Position numbers and translations under genes: made by a program | The notes under the pieces: generated by a model | Told to the model about the DNA's origin: nothing | The model's input: only the letters and a program-made list of their open reading frames with translations | Databases searched by the model: none | In this document: in pieces, positions 19,600 to 29,433 of the stretch | How the letters are laid out: each line of letters opens with the position of its first letter | Position numbering within the stretch: the first letter of the stretch is position 1 | NCBI GenBank assembly: GCA_021845665.1 | Contig: JAJZVO010000004.1 | Location: 62,001 to 126,000 of the forward strand | Source: Bacteroidota bacterium | Lineage (GTDB): Bacteria; Bacteroidota; Ignavibacteria; Kryptoniales; JAKASW01 | DNA: 64,000 nucleotides | Direction of reading: 5' to 3'

Positions 19600-21996
19600 T
19601 CAAAAACTCTTTCCGAACTCGAAATTGAAATGCCATCCCGATACCGGCCCGTTCGGGGTGGTCGAGTCGAAGCCGTAGCCATAATCGAACCCGACGAGGC
19701 CGATAGGATTAATAAGGATCCTTGCCCCGAATCCGGCGGCCCGTTTCAGTTGAAACAGGTTCGTTTGGCCGAGATTTGCCCAGACGTTTCCACCCTCCGC
19801 GAACAGGAGGACGTACAAGGGCATTGGGTCCTGCAAAACCGAGAAGCGCAGCTCCAGGGTTTGTTTGAACATCACATTGCCGCCGATGGGGTTACCGCTC
19901 GCATCCTTAGGCCCGACGCTCTGGTCGGCATAACCTCTCAAAGCAGTCGTCGAAATATATCCGAGACCAGTACCGCCCATGAAGAATCTCTCGAGCGGAG
20001 GCGCACCGAGCAGCTTGGTATCAATCAAGCCGATAACTCCGAACCTCGTGCCGCTGTAAAGGACAATCTTGTCGGTGCCGAACATCGTGGTATAGAAGTC
20101 TGCGGAGAAGACATGCTTGTGGAAGCTCGTCTCACCGGGAAGCGGCGGGCCGGCTATTTCGTCAGTCAGAGAAACGTTCGAGCCGACGGTTGGGAAAATC
20201 GGGCTGTCCGTACTATTCCTCGATATTACCTGTGTAAGGCTCACCTCGCTGCTTGGTCCGACTGTGTAAAGGAGCGTCGGCCCGCTAATGAAGTCGTTCT
20301 TCTGGGCTGTCACAATCCAGTTGATGCGGAAATAACGGTCGGGCCACATCAGCCTTCTTCCGATGCTGATCGAACCGCCGGTCATTCTGTAGTCGTAAGT
20401 GTAAATCTGCCTGGTGTCGAACACGTTCACGCCGAGAGAAGTCGGCGTGTCCATAAACCAGGGCTCGGCGAAGCCGAGAGAGAAGGTACGGTAATAGCTG
20501 CTCACGCCGAACTGCCATGTAAAATTGAGCGACTGGCCGGCGCCGCCCTGGAGGGGATGGGCGATGTCGAAATTGTTGAAGCTCAACCCGATCGCACCCG
20601 TGAAACCGAAAAGCTGGCTGTAACCGACCGACATATTGAAAGTGTCGCTCGATTTTTCTTTCACGCTGTAGGTGACATCTACGGTTGAATCGTTAACGAT
20701 GTAATAATCAGGCTTTATCTTTTCAGGGTCGAAGTAATTCATCTGGGACAGTTGCCTGACGCTGTTGATTATCATAGCACGGGAGAAAAAGTCGCCCGGG
20801 ACCGTAAAGAGCTCGCGCCTGATAACTTTGTCCTGCGTTTTGGTATTTCCGTTGATGATGACCTGTCCGATCCTGAACTGGTTTCGTTCCTGGATGGTTA
20901 TGTGGAGGTCCACCGAGTCGGGCGGGACACGGGTCACAGTCGGATCGATGTTCATTGTCAGATAGCCGGTATCGAGATAGAGTGAAGCGACGTCGGTTTG
21001 TTCTTTATTTCCGCGCAGGTTCTCGTCGAATTTCACCTCGTTGAATATCTGGCCGGGCTTCATTCCCAGCCGTTCGTTGAGTATGCTCGTCGGGAATCTG
21101 GTGTTCCCTTCCCAGGTAATATGCCTTATATAATACTTTTTCCCCTCGTAGACATCGATATGGATGAACATATCTTTTTTGTTGGCGCTGTACCAGATCG
21201 AATCCGAGACGATCGAGGCATCGATATAGCCATGCTTCCTGTAGAAATCGACGATATGCTGCTTGTCTTTATCGAACTTCTTTTTGTCGAATTTCGAGCT
21301 TTGCCAGAACATCCACCAGACATCCTGATGGGTATCCTTCATTGCGCCGCGAAGATCGCTCGACTTGAAAGCATGATTGCCGCTAAAAGTGATCTTCTTA
21401 ATCTTGACTTCCTGTCCTTCGTCAACATTCACGACGAGGTTAACCGGAGCATCCGCTGAGTCTGCTACAGGTTCCAGTTTTGGTGTTATCTTTGCGAGGA
21501 GATACCCCTTCTTCTCATATTTTTTCTTGACGTTGTATACGAGAGTGCTGAGATCTTCCGGGTTGATTATCTGTCCTTTGATAAGGTTGATATCTTCCTT
21601 GATATCCTTTTCGCTCAACTGATGGTTTCCTTTGATCACAATGTTGTTGAGTCTCGGATATTCCTTGACCTTGATTAATAGGAATGCTCCATCGCCGACG
21701 CGGTTATCGAGGAGGACTTTTATATCAGAGAAAATTCCGAGCGACCAGAGCTGTTTTATGGCCTGGCGAATCTTATCGCCGCCGGGGGTAAACTCCTCCC
21801 CAACCTGCAATCCGGAATAGCGGATAACGGCAGACGCTTCAGTTTGCTTGTTCCCTTCGACTGAGATCCCAAGAATCTTCAGAGGCTTGGCCTTCTGTTC
21901 TGTCTGCGCGAACGCGTTCACGCAGAGGAGGCCGAGGGTCAGAAATACAAAAAGATACTTCATCCTTACCAGATTCTTTCCGAGAAAATCATTCAC
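19600..21996 (-). CDS. bamA: Outer membrane protein assembly factor BamA
   Basis: POTRA repeats and C-terminal Omp85 barrel (GGTGLGYISTTALRGYADQSVGP...FNFEFGKSF). Confidence 0.95.
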   Translation of the reverse strand: MNDFLGKNLVRMKYLFVFLTLGLLCVNAFAQTEQKAKPLKILGISVEGNKQTEASAVIRYSGLQVGEEFTPGGDKIRQAIKQLWSLGIFSDIKVLLDNRVGDGAFLLIKVKEYPRLNNIVIKGNHQLSEKDIKEDINLIKGQIINPEDLSTLVYNVKKKYEKKGYLLAKITPKLEPVADSADAPVNLVVNVDEGQEVKIKKITFSGNHAFKSSDLRGAMKDTHQDVWWMFWQSSKFDKKKFDKDKQHIVDFYRKHGYIDASIVSDSIWYSANKKDMFIHIDVYEGKKYYIRHITWEGNTRFPTSILNERLGMKPGQIFNEVKFDENLRGNKEQTDVASLYLDTGYLTMNIDPTVTRVPPDSVDLHITIQERNQFRIGQVIINGNTKTQDKVIRRELFTVPGDFFSRAMIINSVRQLSQMNYFDPEKIKPDYYIVNDSTVDVTYSVKEKSSDTFNMSVGYSQLFGFTGAIGLSFNNFDIAHPLQGGAGQSLNFTWQFGVSSYYRTFSLGFAEPWFMDTPTSLGVNVFDTRQIYTYDYRMTGGSISIGRRLMWPDRYFRINWIVTAQKNDFISGPTLLYTVGPSSEVSLTQVISRNSTDSPIFPTVGSNVSLTDEIAGPPLPGETSFHKHVFSADFYTTMFGTDKIVLYSGTRFGVIGLIDTKLLGAPPLERFFMGGTGLGYISTTALRGYADQSVGPKDASGNPIGGNVMFKQTLELRFSVLQDPMPLYVLLFAEGGNVWANLGQTNLFQLKRAAGFGARILINPIGLVGFDYGYGFDSTTPNGPVSGWHFNFEFGKSF

Positions 21997-22118
21997 TTGG
22001 TGATGTCGTAAGCTCGCGTTGGACGCCGCCCTATACGACTAAGTTCCTCTCTTAGACAAAAAAATGACGCGGCGGTTGCATCCCCGGTGGATATCGGTCT
22101 TTTTGGGTAGTAGGCTTA

Positions 22119-22901
22119 TCAGATCGTTTGGAAGCGCTTTACCTGCTCGCTCACAAGCCCAAACCTACGCTCGCGTTTTTGAAAATCGCTTATTGCCTCA
22201 TATAGCTGCCTGCGACGGAAATCGGGCCAAAAAACTCTCGAGAAATATATTTCCGTATAGGCCGACTGGTACAGGAGGAAGTTGCTTATACGGAGCTCGC
22301 CGCTGGTTCTTATCAATAAGTCAGGATCGGGCATCGAACCTGTGCTGAGGTACCTTGAGAAGAGAGACTCATCTATATCGTCAGCAGACAGTTTACCTGC
22401 GGCAACATCAGAGGCAATTTTCCTGGCAGTCTCGACGATCTCGCGCCTGCCTGAGTAGCTGAGTGCCAGATTCAGGTTCAGGCCGGTGTTGCGCGTCGTC
22501 TTTTCAAATGCCTCGTTCAATTCACGCTGCACTCCCGCAGGCAGTGAGCCGAGGTCGCCGATTGCCGTGAGGCGGACATTGTTCCTGTAGAGTCTGTCGG
22601 TCTCGTCACGCAGTGCCTTAACCAGGAGTCGCATCAGTGTAGAGACTTCCTGCGTCGGACGTTTCCAGTTCTCGGTCGAGAAAGTGTAAAGTGTCAGGCA
22701 CTTTACGCCCAACTCACCGCAGGCCTCGACAATGTCGCGAACGGAGTTCACACCTTCACGGTGCCCTGCCGCACGCGGCAACGCACGCTGCTTCGCCCAC
22801 CTTCCATTGCCATCCATTATGATCGCAATGTGTTTGGGTATACTGCCGCTGGCCTTCAGTTCTTTCTGTAGACCCTTGTCATCAGAACCGAGCCTGATCA
22901 A
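22119..22901 (-). CDS. uppS: Isoprenyl transferase (undecaprenyl diphosphate synthase)
   Basis: PKHIAIIMDGNGRWAKQRALPRAAGHREG...LTLYTFSTENWKRP. Confidence 0.96.
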   Translation of the reverse strand: MIRLGSDDKGLQKELKASGSIPKHIAIIMDGNGRWAKQRALPRAAGHREGVNSVRDIVEACGELGVKCLTLYTFSTENWKRPTQEVSTLMRLLVKALRDETDRLYRNNVRLTAIGDLGSLPAGVQRELNEAFEKTTRNTGLNLNLALSYSGRREIVETARKIASDVAAGKLSADDIDESLFSRYLSTGSMPDPDLLIRTSGELRISNFLLYQSAYTEIYFSRVFWPDFRRRQLYEAISDFQKRERRFGLVSEQVKRFQTI

Positions 22902-23024
22902 TCTTTCCGCCTCATTTTTTGCTGTGAAATTTAAACCGGCATATAGTAAAAATCAAGGATTTGAAAGACACGCGAACGGGATAACGTTCAATTTTTCCGT
23001 AAGTTACGTCAGCCTCGCCTGTAA

Positions 23025-25397
23025 TTATCGCCAATTCAAGATGTGCGATGAGCCCGAAACAAGCCTAAAACATACAGCCCCCATCGAATCGGTCCTCAAA
23101 GTTTGCACTCCCGCCCGATCCATCCTCTGAATCACGCTTCCGGAAGGGTGACCGAATCGATTCCCAGTTCCTACGGAAATGACTCCATACCGCGCTCGAA
23201 CGGACCTGATGAATTCGCTCGAGGAGCTTGTTTCGCTTCCATGATGTGCCAACTTCAAAATTTCCGACGCAAGAAAATGGCCGTAAACCTTGACAAGCTC
23301 ATGTTCCACCCCATGCTCGATGTCGCCGCACAGGAGAACAGACTCACTCCCTGTGCAAACCTTCAGGACTATTGAGCCGTCATTGAATCTTGACCGGTAA
23401 GACGATCCGGCAGCACCAACGTACCTCCCATTCGGATGAAGGACATACACCCTGTGCATCGCACCGGAATCGAGTATCATTCCCGCGCGTGCACACCGTG
23501 ACGGAATTTTCATCGTCTCCACCGTAGCCAGAGTCGTTCTCCAGACCTTCGATCCGGAATATTGATCGGGATAAATGAAATTGCGGACCTTCAAATTCCG
23601 GAGCACACTCGCGGCACCGCCGATGTGATCGGTATGAAGATGTGTTATCACGAAATAGTCGATGCGGGTTACTCCTCTCTTCTTAAGAAAAGGAACGATG
23701 ATGCGTGCGCCGGCATCGGTCATGCCGAAGCTGACTCCGGCATCTATAAGGAAATTTTTCCCAGACGGGAGTTCAATATAAATTGCGTCACCCTGCCCGA
23801 CATCCAACACGTAAAGTCGCGCTTCAGACCGGCTGAAAAATATCGATGAATAGAGAATCAAGTCCCCGCCAAATAGAACCGCAAAGACAAGCTTTTTCAG
23901 GATGGACTTATTCCCAAACAGAAAGACCGAGACAAGCCACACGAAGTAAAGAGCGCTGAATAACATCACCGAGTCGTCGATTCTTACTATACTCGCGTTC
24001 CAGGAGCCTATGATTGAATTGATTCTGAGGATCATGAAACCGACGATCTGGGCGGCAGCTCCATAAATTGAAGCGAGCGTGGACGAAAACGTGCTGAACC
24101 CCAGAAATGTGAAAGTCATCGAAGTAAATAAGGCAGAAAGAGGAACGATCAAGAGATTTGCGAATACACTGACAAGCGAGATTCTTTCAAAATAGAAGAC
24201 CGTAATCGGAACGGTGCCGAGGGTAGCGGCAATTGTCAGTAATGAAGCGGATAAGAGAGTATTCACCCAGGGAAGTTCAACCACTTTCGGAAAGGACTTC
24301 CTCGCTGAAGTCACCATTCTTTCATAGAAGAAAGCGATAGAGAGGACTGCGGCAAAGGAGAGTTGAAATCCGGGAAAAAAAAGCTGCGACGGCGAGAAGG
24401 TAAAAATAATCAGCGCGGCGAACCCCAGCGAGTTCACTAGATTGCTTTTTCTCTGGAGCAACACTCCGAAGAGAACAACAATCGCCATGATCACCGCGCG
24501 GACCACGCTTGGCCCCGATCCGACGACCAAAGCATAGACGATCAGTAGCGGAGCGACAATAAAGAAACGAAGCCTTCGCGGCACTCTCAGCACTGAGGAA
24601 AGCGTCATTAGAATTCCGGTCAGGAAACCGATGTGGAGACCTGATACCGAAAGGATATGGACCGTTCCGGAATTCATGAAGTTCTCGTTCATCTCCCTGC
24701 TAATTGCGCTTCTCTCCCCAAGGACCATTGCCTTTGCCAATCCCGACACATCACCGGCAACAAACCTTCCCGTTTTCTCCCTGACGAAATCCCTGATCGG
24801 CTGGACCAGTGACTTTTTCAGGTTGAAACTGTCATCGTGTTTTACGCCTATCACGTCATTGGGACTGCGAAGGAATATCCTTCCGGCCAATCCGTTCAAC
24901 ATGTAATAATTCTTCACGTTGAATTGGCCTGGATTTCTCGCTAACGACAGAGTGCCCGCTTTTCCCCTGAAGACAATCCTGTCGCCGATCTCAAGAGACA
25001 ATGGTGCCTGAGGTGTAAGGACCAGATCGCCGCGGATTCGCTTCCAGCCTTTGTTGAATCCATGGCAGTCCGTCAAGATGATGGAAGGCCTCAGAGTGTC
25101 GGGAGAGATCTCGCTCACAGCCCCCGAATAAAACTGGAAGTCGGAAGGATGGATTTCGCTCAACGACACGAAACCGATATTGATATAGAAGGCGAATGAC
25201 AGAAACAGCGAAGCGTATCCCAGCACGGAGAGGCTGGTGGAATGTCTCTCTTTGCGCGCGAAATACAGGGCAAAGGAAACAAGGAAAATCACGGCAACCC
25301 CCAAAGGAATGATGACGGGATACTTCTGGAGGAGTCTTCCTGCCGTTATGCCTGCGGCAGCTACGAGCGCAGCCTTAAATGCTGGTAAATGTTTCAT
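23025..25397 (-). CDS. comEC: DNA internalization-related competence protein ComEC/Rec2
   Basis: Multi-TM competence domain (HILSVSGLHIGFLTGIL) plus metallo-beta-lactamase domain (DVGQGDAIYIELPSGKNFLIDAG...ITHLHTDHIGG). Confidence 0.94.
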   Translation of the reverse strand: MKHLPAFKAALVAAAGITAGRLLQKYPVIIPLGVAVIFLVSFALYFARKERHSTSLSVLGYASLFLSFAFYINIGFVSLSEIHPSDFQFYSGAVSEISPDTLRPSIILTDCHGFNKGWKRIRGDLVLTPQAPLSLEIGDRIVFRGKAGTLSLARNPGQFNVKNYYMLNGLAGRIFLRSPNDVIGVKHDDSFNLKKSLVQPIRDFVREKTGRFVAGDVSGLAKAMVLGERSAISREMNENFMNSGTVHILSVSGLHIGFLTGILMTLSSVLRVPRRLRFFIVAPLLIVYALVVGSGPSVVRAVIMAIVVLFGVLLQRKSNLVNSLGFAALIIFTFSPSQLFFPGFQLSFAAVLSIAFFYERMVTSARKSFPKVVELPWVNTLLSASLLTIAATLGTVPITVFYFERISLVSVFANLLIVPLSALFTSMTFTFLGFSTFSSTLASIYGAAAQIVGFMILRINSIIGSWNASIVRIDDSVMLFSALYFVWLVSVFLFGNKSILKKLVFAVLFGGDLILYSSIFFSRSEARLYVLDVGQGDAIYIELPSGKNFLIDAGVSFGMTDAGARIIVPFLKKRGVTRIDYFVITHLHTDHIGGAASVLRNLKVRNFIYPDQYSGSKVWRTTLATVETMKIPSRCARAGMILDSGAMHRVYVLHPNGRYVGAAGSSYRSRFNDGSIVLKVCTGSESVLLCGDIEHGVEHELVKVYGHFLASEILKLAHHGSETSSSSEFIRSVRARYGVISVGTGNRFGHPSGSVIQRMDRAGVQTLRTDSMGAVCFRLVSGSSHILNWR

Positions 25398-25666
25398 CGA
25401 GCCGCCCTGACATTTTGCCCGTGAAAATTGCGACGCTTCCGACCGAGATCTCAGAACATTTTATTGCAACCGGTTTCGGTTTGAAATCTTCTCAATGAAA
25501 ATTCCGGTCCGTTCCCGCGGACAGGCACAAGCGTTGATTAGCCTGATCGGCCAGATAAAAGAAAGCGCACAAGAATGTGATATTTTACCAGACAAAAACC
25601 CGCTGCGGTCCGTTTGAACCGGTAATATTCGTGCGCCATCTTTCCAAAGAACAACTCCGGGACAAG

Positions 25667-27253
25667 CTATATCCTGTAATGACAGCCGACGCTGCTCTTA
25701 TTTTCCCAGGCGGAGAGTGTCACGATCAATCCCGCTCTAAGTGCATTTCTTAGTCCGACGAGTTCGTCGGTAAGCCGTACGGCCCTGTAAAAATTCTCTA
25801 TCTCCGATTCGAGATGCCGAAGCTCGCGGATAGCCCTGCGGAGCCGTCGCGTTGTGCGAACAAGCCCGACATAGTTCCACATTATGTGTTTGAGTACGCT
25901 CATATCCTGAGTGATCAGAGCGGGATCGGCGGTTTCCGTGCCGGTATCTTCCCAGAGCGGAATTTCAAATGTGGACGGATCGGGTGCGCCATCCATTTTT
26001 CGAACGATATCTTCGGCAGCACGGACTCCCCACACGAGGCCTTCCAGAAGCGATGTACTGGCGAGCCTGTTGGCACCGTGAAGGCCAGTGCATGCCACCT
26101 CGCCAACGGCGTATAACGAATCGACAGAAGTCCTCCCCCACTCGTCGACCCAGACACCGCCACAGAAATAATGCGCAGCGGGGACAACTGGGACTAAATC
26201 GGTGGCGATATTGATTCCGTAAATCAGGCACTGCTCGCGGATCGAAGGGAACAATTCGGCTATCTTATCCTTCGGAATGTACGAGCGCAGGTCTAGATAG
26301 ACGTTGGGGACATCTTTCGAGAGCATCTCCTGGTGAATGCTTCTGGAGACGACGTCGCGGGGGGCGAGGTCTTTCCATTCGGGAGCGTATTTATCCATGA
26401 ACGGTTTCCCATCGGCGTCGACAAGTCTTGCCCCTTCGCCGCGGACCGCTTCGGATATCAGAAAGCTCGGCGCGTTGGGTTGGTAAAAAGTAGTCGGATG
26501 AAACTGTACGAACTCGCTATTTATTACCCTGGCGCCGGCACGAAATGCCATGGAGAGTCCGTCCCCGCGCGCGCCGACCGGGTTTGTCGTGCGGAGAAAA
26601 ATCTGTCCGATCCCGCCTGTCGCAAGAACTGTCTTGCGCGCAAGGCACCTGATAACGGAGCCGCTGTCCTGGTCGAGAAGATATGCTCCGACGCAGGACA
26701 GCGGGTCGTAAATCCTGAGCCGGTCGGTCGAATGATGTGCTGGAGTCAGGAGGTCTACTGCGGTGTGCCCTGTAAGGAGCCGGACATTGGGATGACCTTC
26801 GAGCGCCTTCATTAGAGATATTTCGATCGCGCGCCCGGTCGCGTCGGTGGCATGGACAATCCTGTTGATCGAATGTCCCCCTTCGCGGACGAGCGAAAGC
26901 TCGTCGTTCTCTGAGCGGTCGAAGGGGACTTTAACCTTCTCCATCAATATCTCGCGGGCAAGCCTCGGACCTTCCGCCGCGATTATTTCCACCGCTTTCC
27001 GATTGCAGTAGCCGGCTCCGGCTCGAATAATATCCTCTGTGAGCAATTCCCTTGAGTCTTCATGCGCCGTGTAGACAATGCCTCCCTGTGCATAGAATGT
27101 ATTGGACTCTTCGGGTTTCCTGGCACGGGTCACGAGGGTAACATCGATCCCCGCATCGCCCAGCTGAAGCGCGGTCACCGAACCGGCAATTCCGCTTCCG
27201 ATTATGAGTACTTCGGTCTCTATCCCCGAGTGTCCCTGGACTTTGTTCGTCAT
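25667..27253 (-). CDS. nadB: L-aspartate oxidase
   Basis: VLIIGSGIAGSVTALQLGDAGIDVTLVTR...NTFYAQGGI...GEVACTGLHGANRLASTSLLEGLVWG. Confidence 0.95.
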   Translation of the reverse strand: MTNKVQGHSGIETEVLIIGSGIAGSVTALQLGDAGIDVTLVTRARKPEESNTFYAQGGIVYTAHEDSRELLTEDIIRAGAGYCNRKAVEIIAAEGPRLAREILMEKVKVPFDRSENDELSLVREGGHSINRIVHATDATGRAIEISLMKALEGHPNVRLLTGHTAVDLLTPAHHSTDRLRIYDPLSCVGAYLLDQDSGSVIRCLARKTVLATGGIGQIFLRTTNPVGARGDGLSMAFRAGARVINSEFVQFHPTTFYQPNAPSFLISEAVRGEGARLVDADGKPFMDKYAPEWKDLAPRDVVSRSIHQEMLSKDVPNVYLDLRSYIPKDKIAELFPSIREQCLIYGINIATDLVPVVPAAHYFCGGVWVDEWGRTSVDSLYAVGEVACTGLHGANRLASTSLLEGLVWGVRAAEDIVRKMDGAPDPSTFEIPLWEDTGTETADPALITQDMSVLKHIMWNYVGLVRTTRRLRRAIRELRHLESEIENFYRAVRLTDELVGLRNALRAGLIVTLSAWENKSSVGCHYRI

Positions 27254-27300
27254 TTTGATTCGCTACCGGTTTTTATTTGGAATAGAATTCATCTGAAGCA

Positions 27301-28326
27301 TCAGCCTATGGCAATCATCCGCTCGACAGCCTTCGCGGCCCTGACCCTTATCTGTTCCGGGACTTCGATGACATATTGAGTCTTTCGCAGTGCATCGAGG
27401 GTATCTTCGAGTGTAATCTGGTTCATATGCGGACATCGGATGGTGCAAAGCCTGAGCATCTCCTTATCCGGATTCGCGGCGGCTACGTTGTCGCCCATGG
27501 AGCATTCCGTCAGCAGCAGATACCTGGGGGATTTCGACTCGCGCACGAAGCGTTCCATGGCCGTCGTGCTTCCCGAAAAATCGGAGGCTTCGACGACCTC
27601 CGGGCTGCACTCCGGGTGGGCAAGAACTACGACGTCGGGGAATTGCTTGCGGACATTTGATATGTCTTCTACCGTAAATCGTTCGTGTACCTCGCATCGG
27701 CCCTGCCATCCGATAATCTGGAAAGGCTTTTCAAGTTCGGCCGCATCTTTCCTCGGAAAAACGATCTTCTTCCCGGTTTCAGCGGCCACGTTACTTGCGA
27801 GATATTCATCGGGAAGAAAGATAACGACGTCGCTGTCAAGCGATCTGACTACTGCGGCAGCGTTGCCAGAAGTGCAGCAGATATCAGATTCCGCCTTGAC
27901 GTCCGCATAGGTGTTGACATAAGTGACGACCGGAGCGCCGGGGAACTGAGCCCTGAGATTCCGCACATCTTCCGCGGTGACGCTCGCAGCAAGTGAACAC
28001 CCCGCCTTCTCGGCCGGAAGGAGGACGGTCTTTTCGGGATTGAGTATTTTCGCTGTCTCGGCCATGAAGCGCACGCCACAGAATATGATTATGTCCTTGT
28101 CGGTCTGAGCGGCCTTTCTGGACAGTTCGAGAGAATCGCCGACAAAATCGGGAATCGAGTAGTATAGGGCGGGCTCCATATAGTTATGGCCGAGAATCAC
28201 GGCGTTGCGCTCGGCCTTGAGTCTGTTGATCTCGTAGGCGATCTCGGACTTTATCCTAAGCTCAGGCTCAGGGACAACGTCTCTCAATCTATTTTTCAGA
28301 TTCGAATAAATTTCCTGAACAGTCAT
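27301..28326 (-). CDS. nadA: Quinolinate synthase
   Basis: AVILGHNYMEPALYYSIPDFVGDSLELSRKAAQTDKDIIIFCGVRFMAETAKILNPEKTVLLP. Confidence 0.96.
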   Translation of the reverse strand: MTVQEIYSNLKNRLRDVVPEPELRIKSEIAYEINRLKAERNAVILGHNYMEPALYYSIPDFVGDSLELSRKAAQTDKDIIIFCGVRFMAETAKILNPEKTVLLPAEKAGCSLAASVTAEDVRNLRAQFPGAPVVTYVNTYADVKAESDICCTSGNAAAVVRSLDSDVVIFLPDEYLASNVAAETGKKIVFPRKDAAELEKPFQIIGWQGRCEVHERFTVEDISNVRKQFPDVVVLAHPECSPEVVEASDFSGSTTAMERFVRESKSPRYLLLTECSMGDNVAAANPDKEMLRLCTIRCPHMNQITLEDTLDALRKTQYVIEVPEQIRVRAAKAVERMIAIG

Positions 28327-28339
28327 CGTAAACCCTCAA

Positions 28340-29176
28340 TCATTTATCGTTATCTATCATCAAACTTATGTCCATCGCGGTTACTGAATGTGTCAATGCG
28401 CCGACAGAAATATAGTCGACGCCGGTCGCCGCAACCGCCGCGACTCTCCTAAGAGTCATGTTTCCGGAAGCTTCCAGCGACACGCGGCCCGCTGAGATCT
28501 TAACGGCCTTCCTCATCGTATTGGTATCCATGTTGTCGAGTAAAACGCGATCGACATCGAGCTGAAGCACTTCCCTCAGCTCATCCAGAGTTCTAGCTTC
28601 GACTTCAATTTGGATTCCTGCGGGCGCATTGGCTCTTGCGCGGCGAACCGCCTCGGTTATTCCGCGCGCCTCGGCGATGTGATTATCCTTTATAAGAATC
28701 ATGTCGTACAAACCTATCCGGTGGTTGGAAGCTCCGCCGATTCTTACGGCCATCTTGTCGAGCACTCTCAGGCCCGGTGCGGTCTTTCTCGTATCGAGTA
28801 TCACCGCCTTCGTGCCGGCCGCGGCCTCGACGAATCGTCTGGCGGCTGTCGCGATCCCGGACATTCGCTGAAAGAAATTCAATGCCACACGCTCGCCCGC
28901 AAGTATCGCCTTGCCCGGGCCGCTTACACTACCTATGACTTCTCCTGGTTTTACATCGGCGCCGTCCGACACGGATTGGATTACTTTCACCCGGTCGTCG
29001 ATGAACCTGAAGGTTGCCTTGACCACATCCCAGCCGGCTACCGTCCCGCTCGATTTGGCAATGAACCGTCCGTTGGCCTGCAATTCCTGAGACACAATCG
29101 AGTTAGTGGTAACGTCCCCCGGTCCGATATCTTCGGCGAGCGCTCGCTTTACGATCTCTTCAATCTCTTTATTCAT
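28340..29176 (-). CDS. nadC: Nicotinate-nucleotide pyrophosphorylase (carboxylating)
   Basis: MNKEIEEIVKRALAEDIGPGDVTT...DTRKTAPGLRVLDKMAVRIGGASNHRIGLYDMILIKDNHI; ORF start at 29299 probably over-extended. Confidence 0.95.
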   Translation of the reverse strand: MNKEIEEIVKRALAEDIGPGDVTTNSIVSQELQANGRFIAKSSGTVAGWDVVKATFRFIDDRVKVIQSVSDGADVKPGEVIGSVSGPGKAILAGERVALNFFQRMSGIATAARRFVEAAAGTKAVILDTRKTAPGLRVLDKMAVRIGGASNHRIGLYDMILIKDNHIAEARGITEAVRRARANAPAGIQIEVEARTLDELREVLQLDVDRVLLDNMDTNTMRKAVKISAGRVSLEASGNMTLRRVAAVAATGVDYISVGALTHSVTAMDISLMIDNDK

Positions 29177-29433
29177 CAAATATCTTGAATATTCGCTATT
29201 TAGGTGGATGTTAACAGGATAGATACAATCACACCCGGCAGAAAGAATGTAATCAAAGCCCGGGTTAAACTGCAATCTACCGTTACCGGTCGGGTCCATA
29301 ATTCACGGGAACCGACTGTGCCCCGTCAGTGTTGCAAAAGTCAAGGAACCGGCTTTGGAGGAGAAGCCGGCTTCTCTTCATGGCGGGAAGTGAGAGCAGC
29401 ATGAGACGATATGAGAAGAACAAGGAGGAGTAA

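Noticed and set aside
19630-20688. Plus-strand ORF of 352 aa
   Set aside because: Antisense to bamA; low-complexity charged translation without family similarity.
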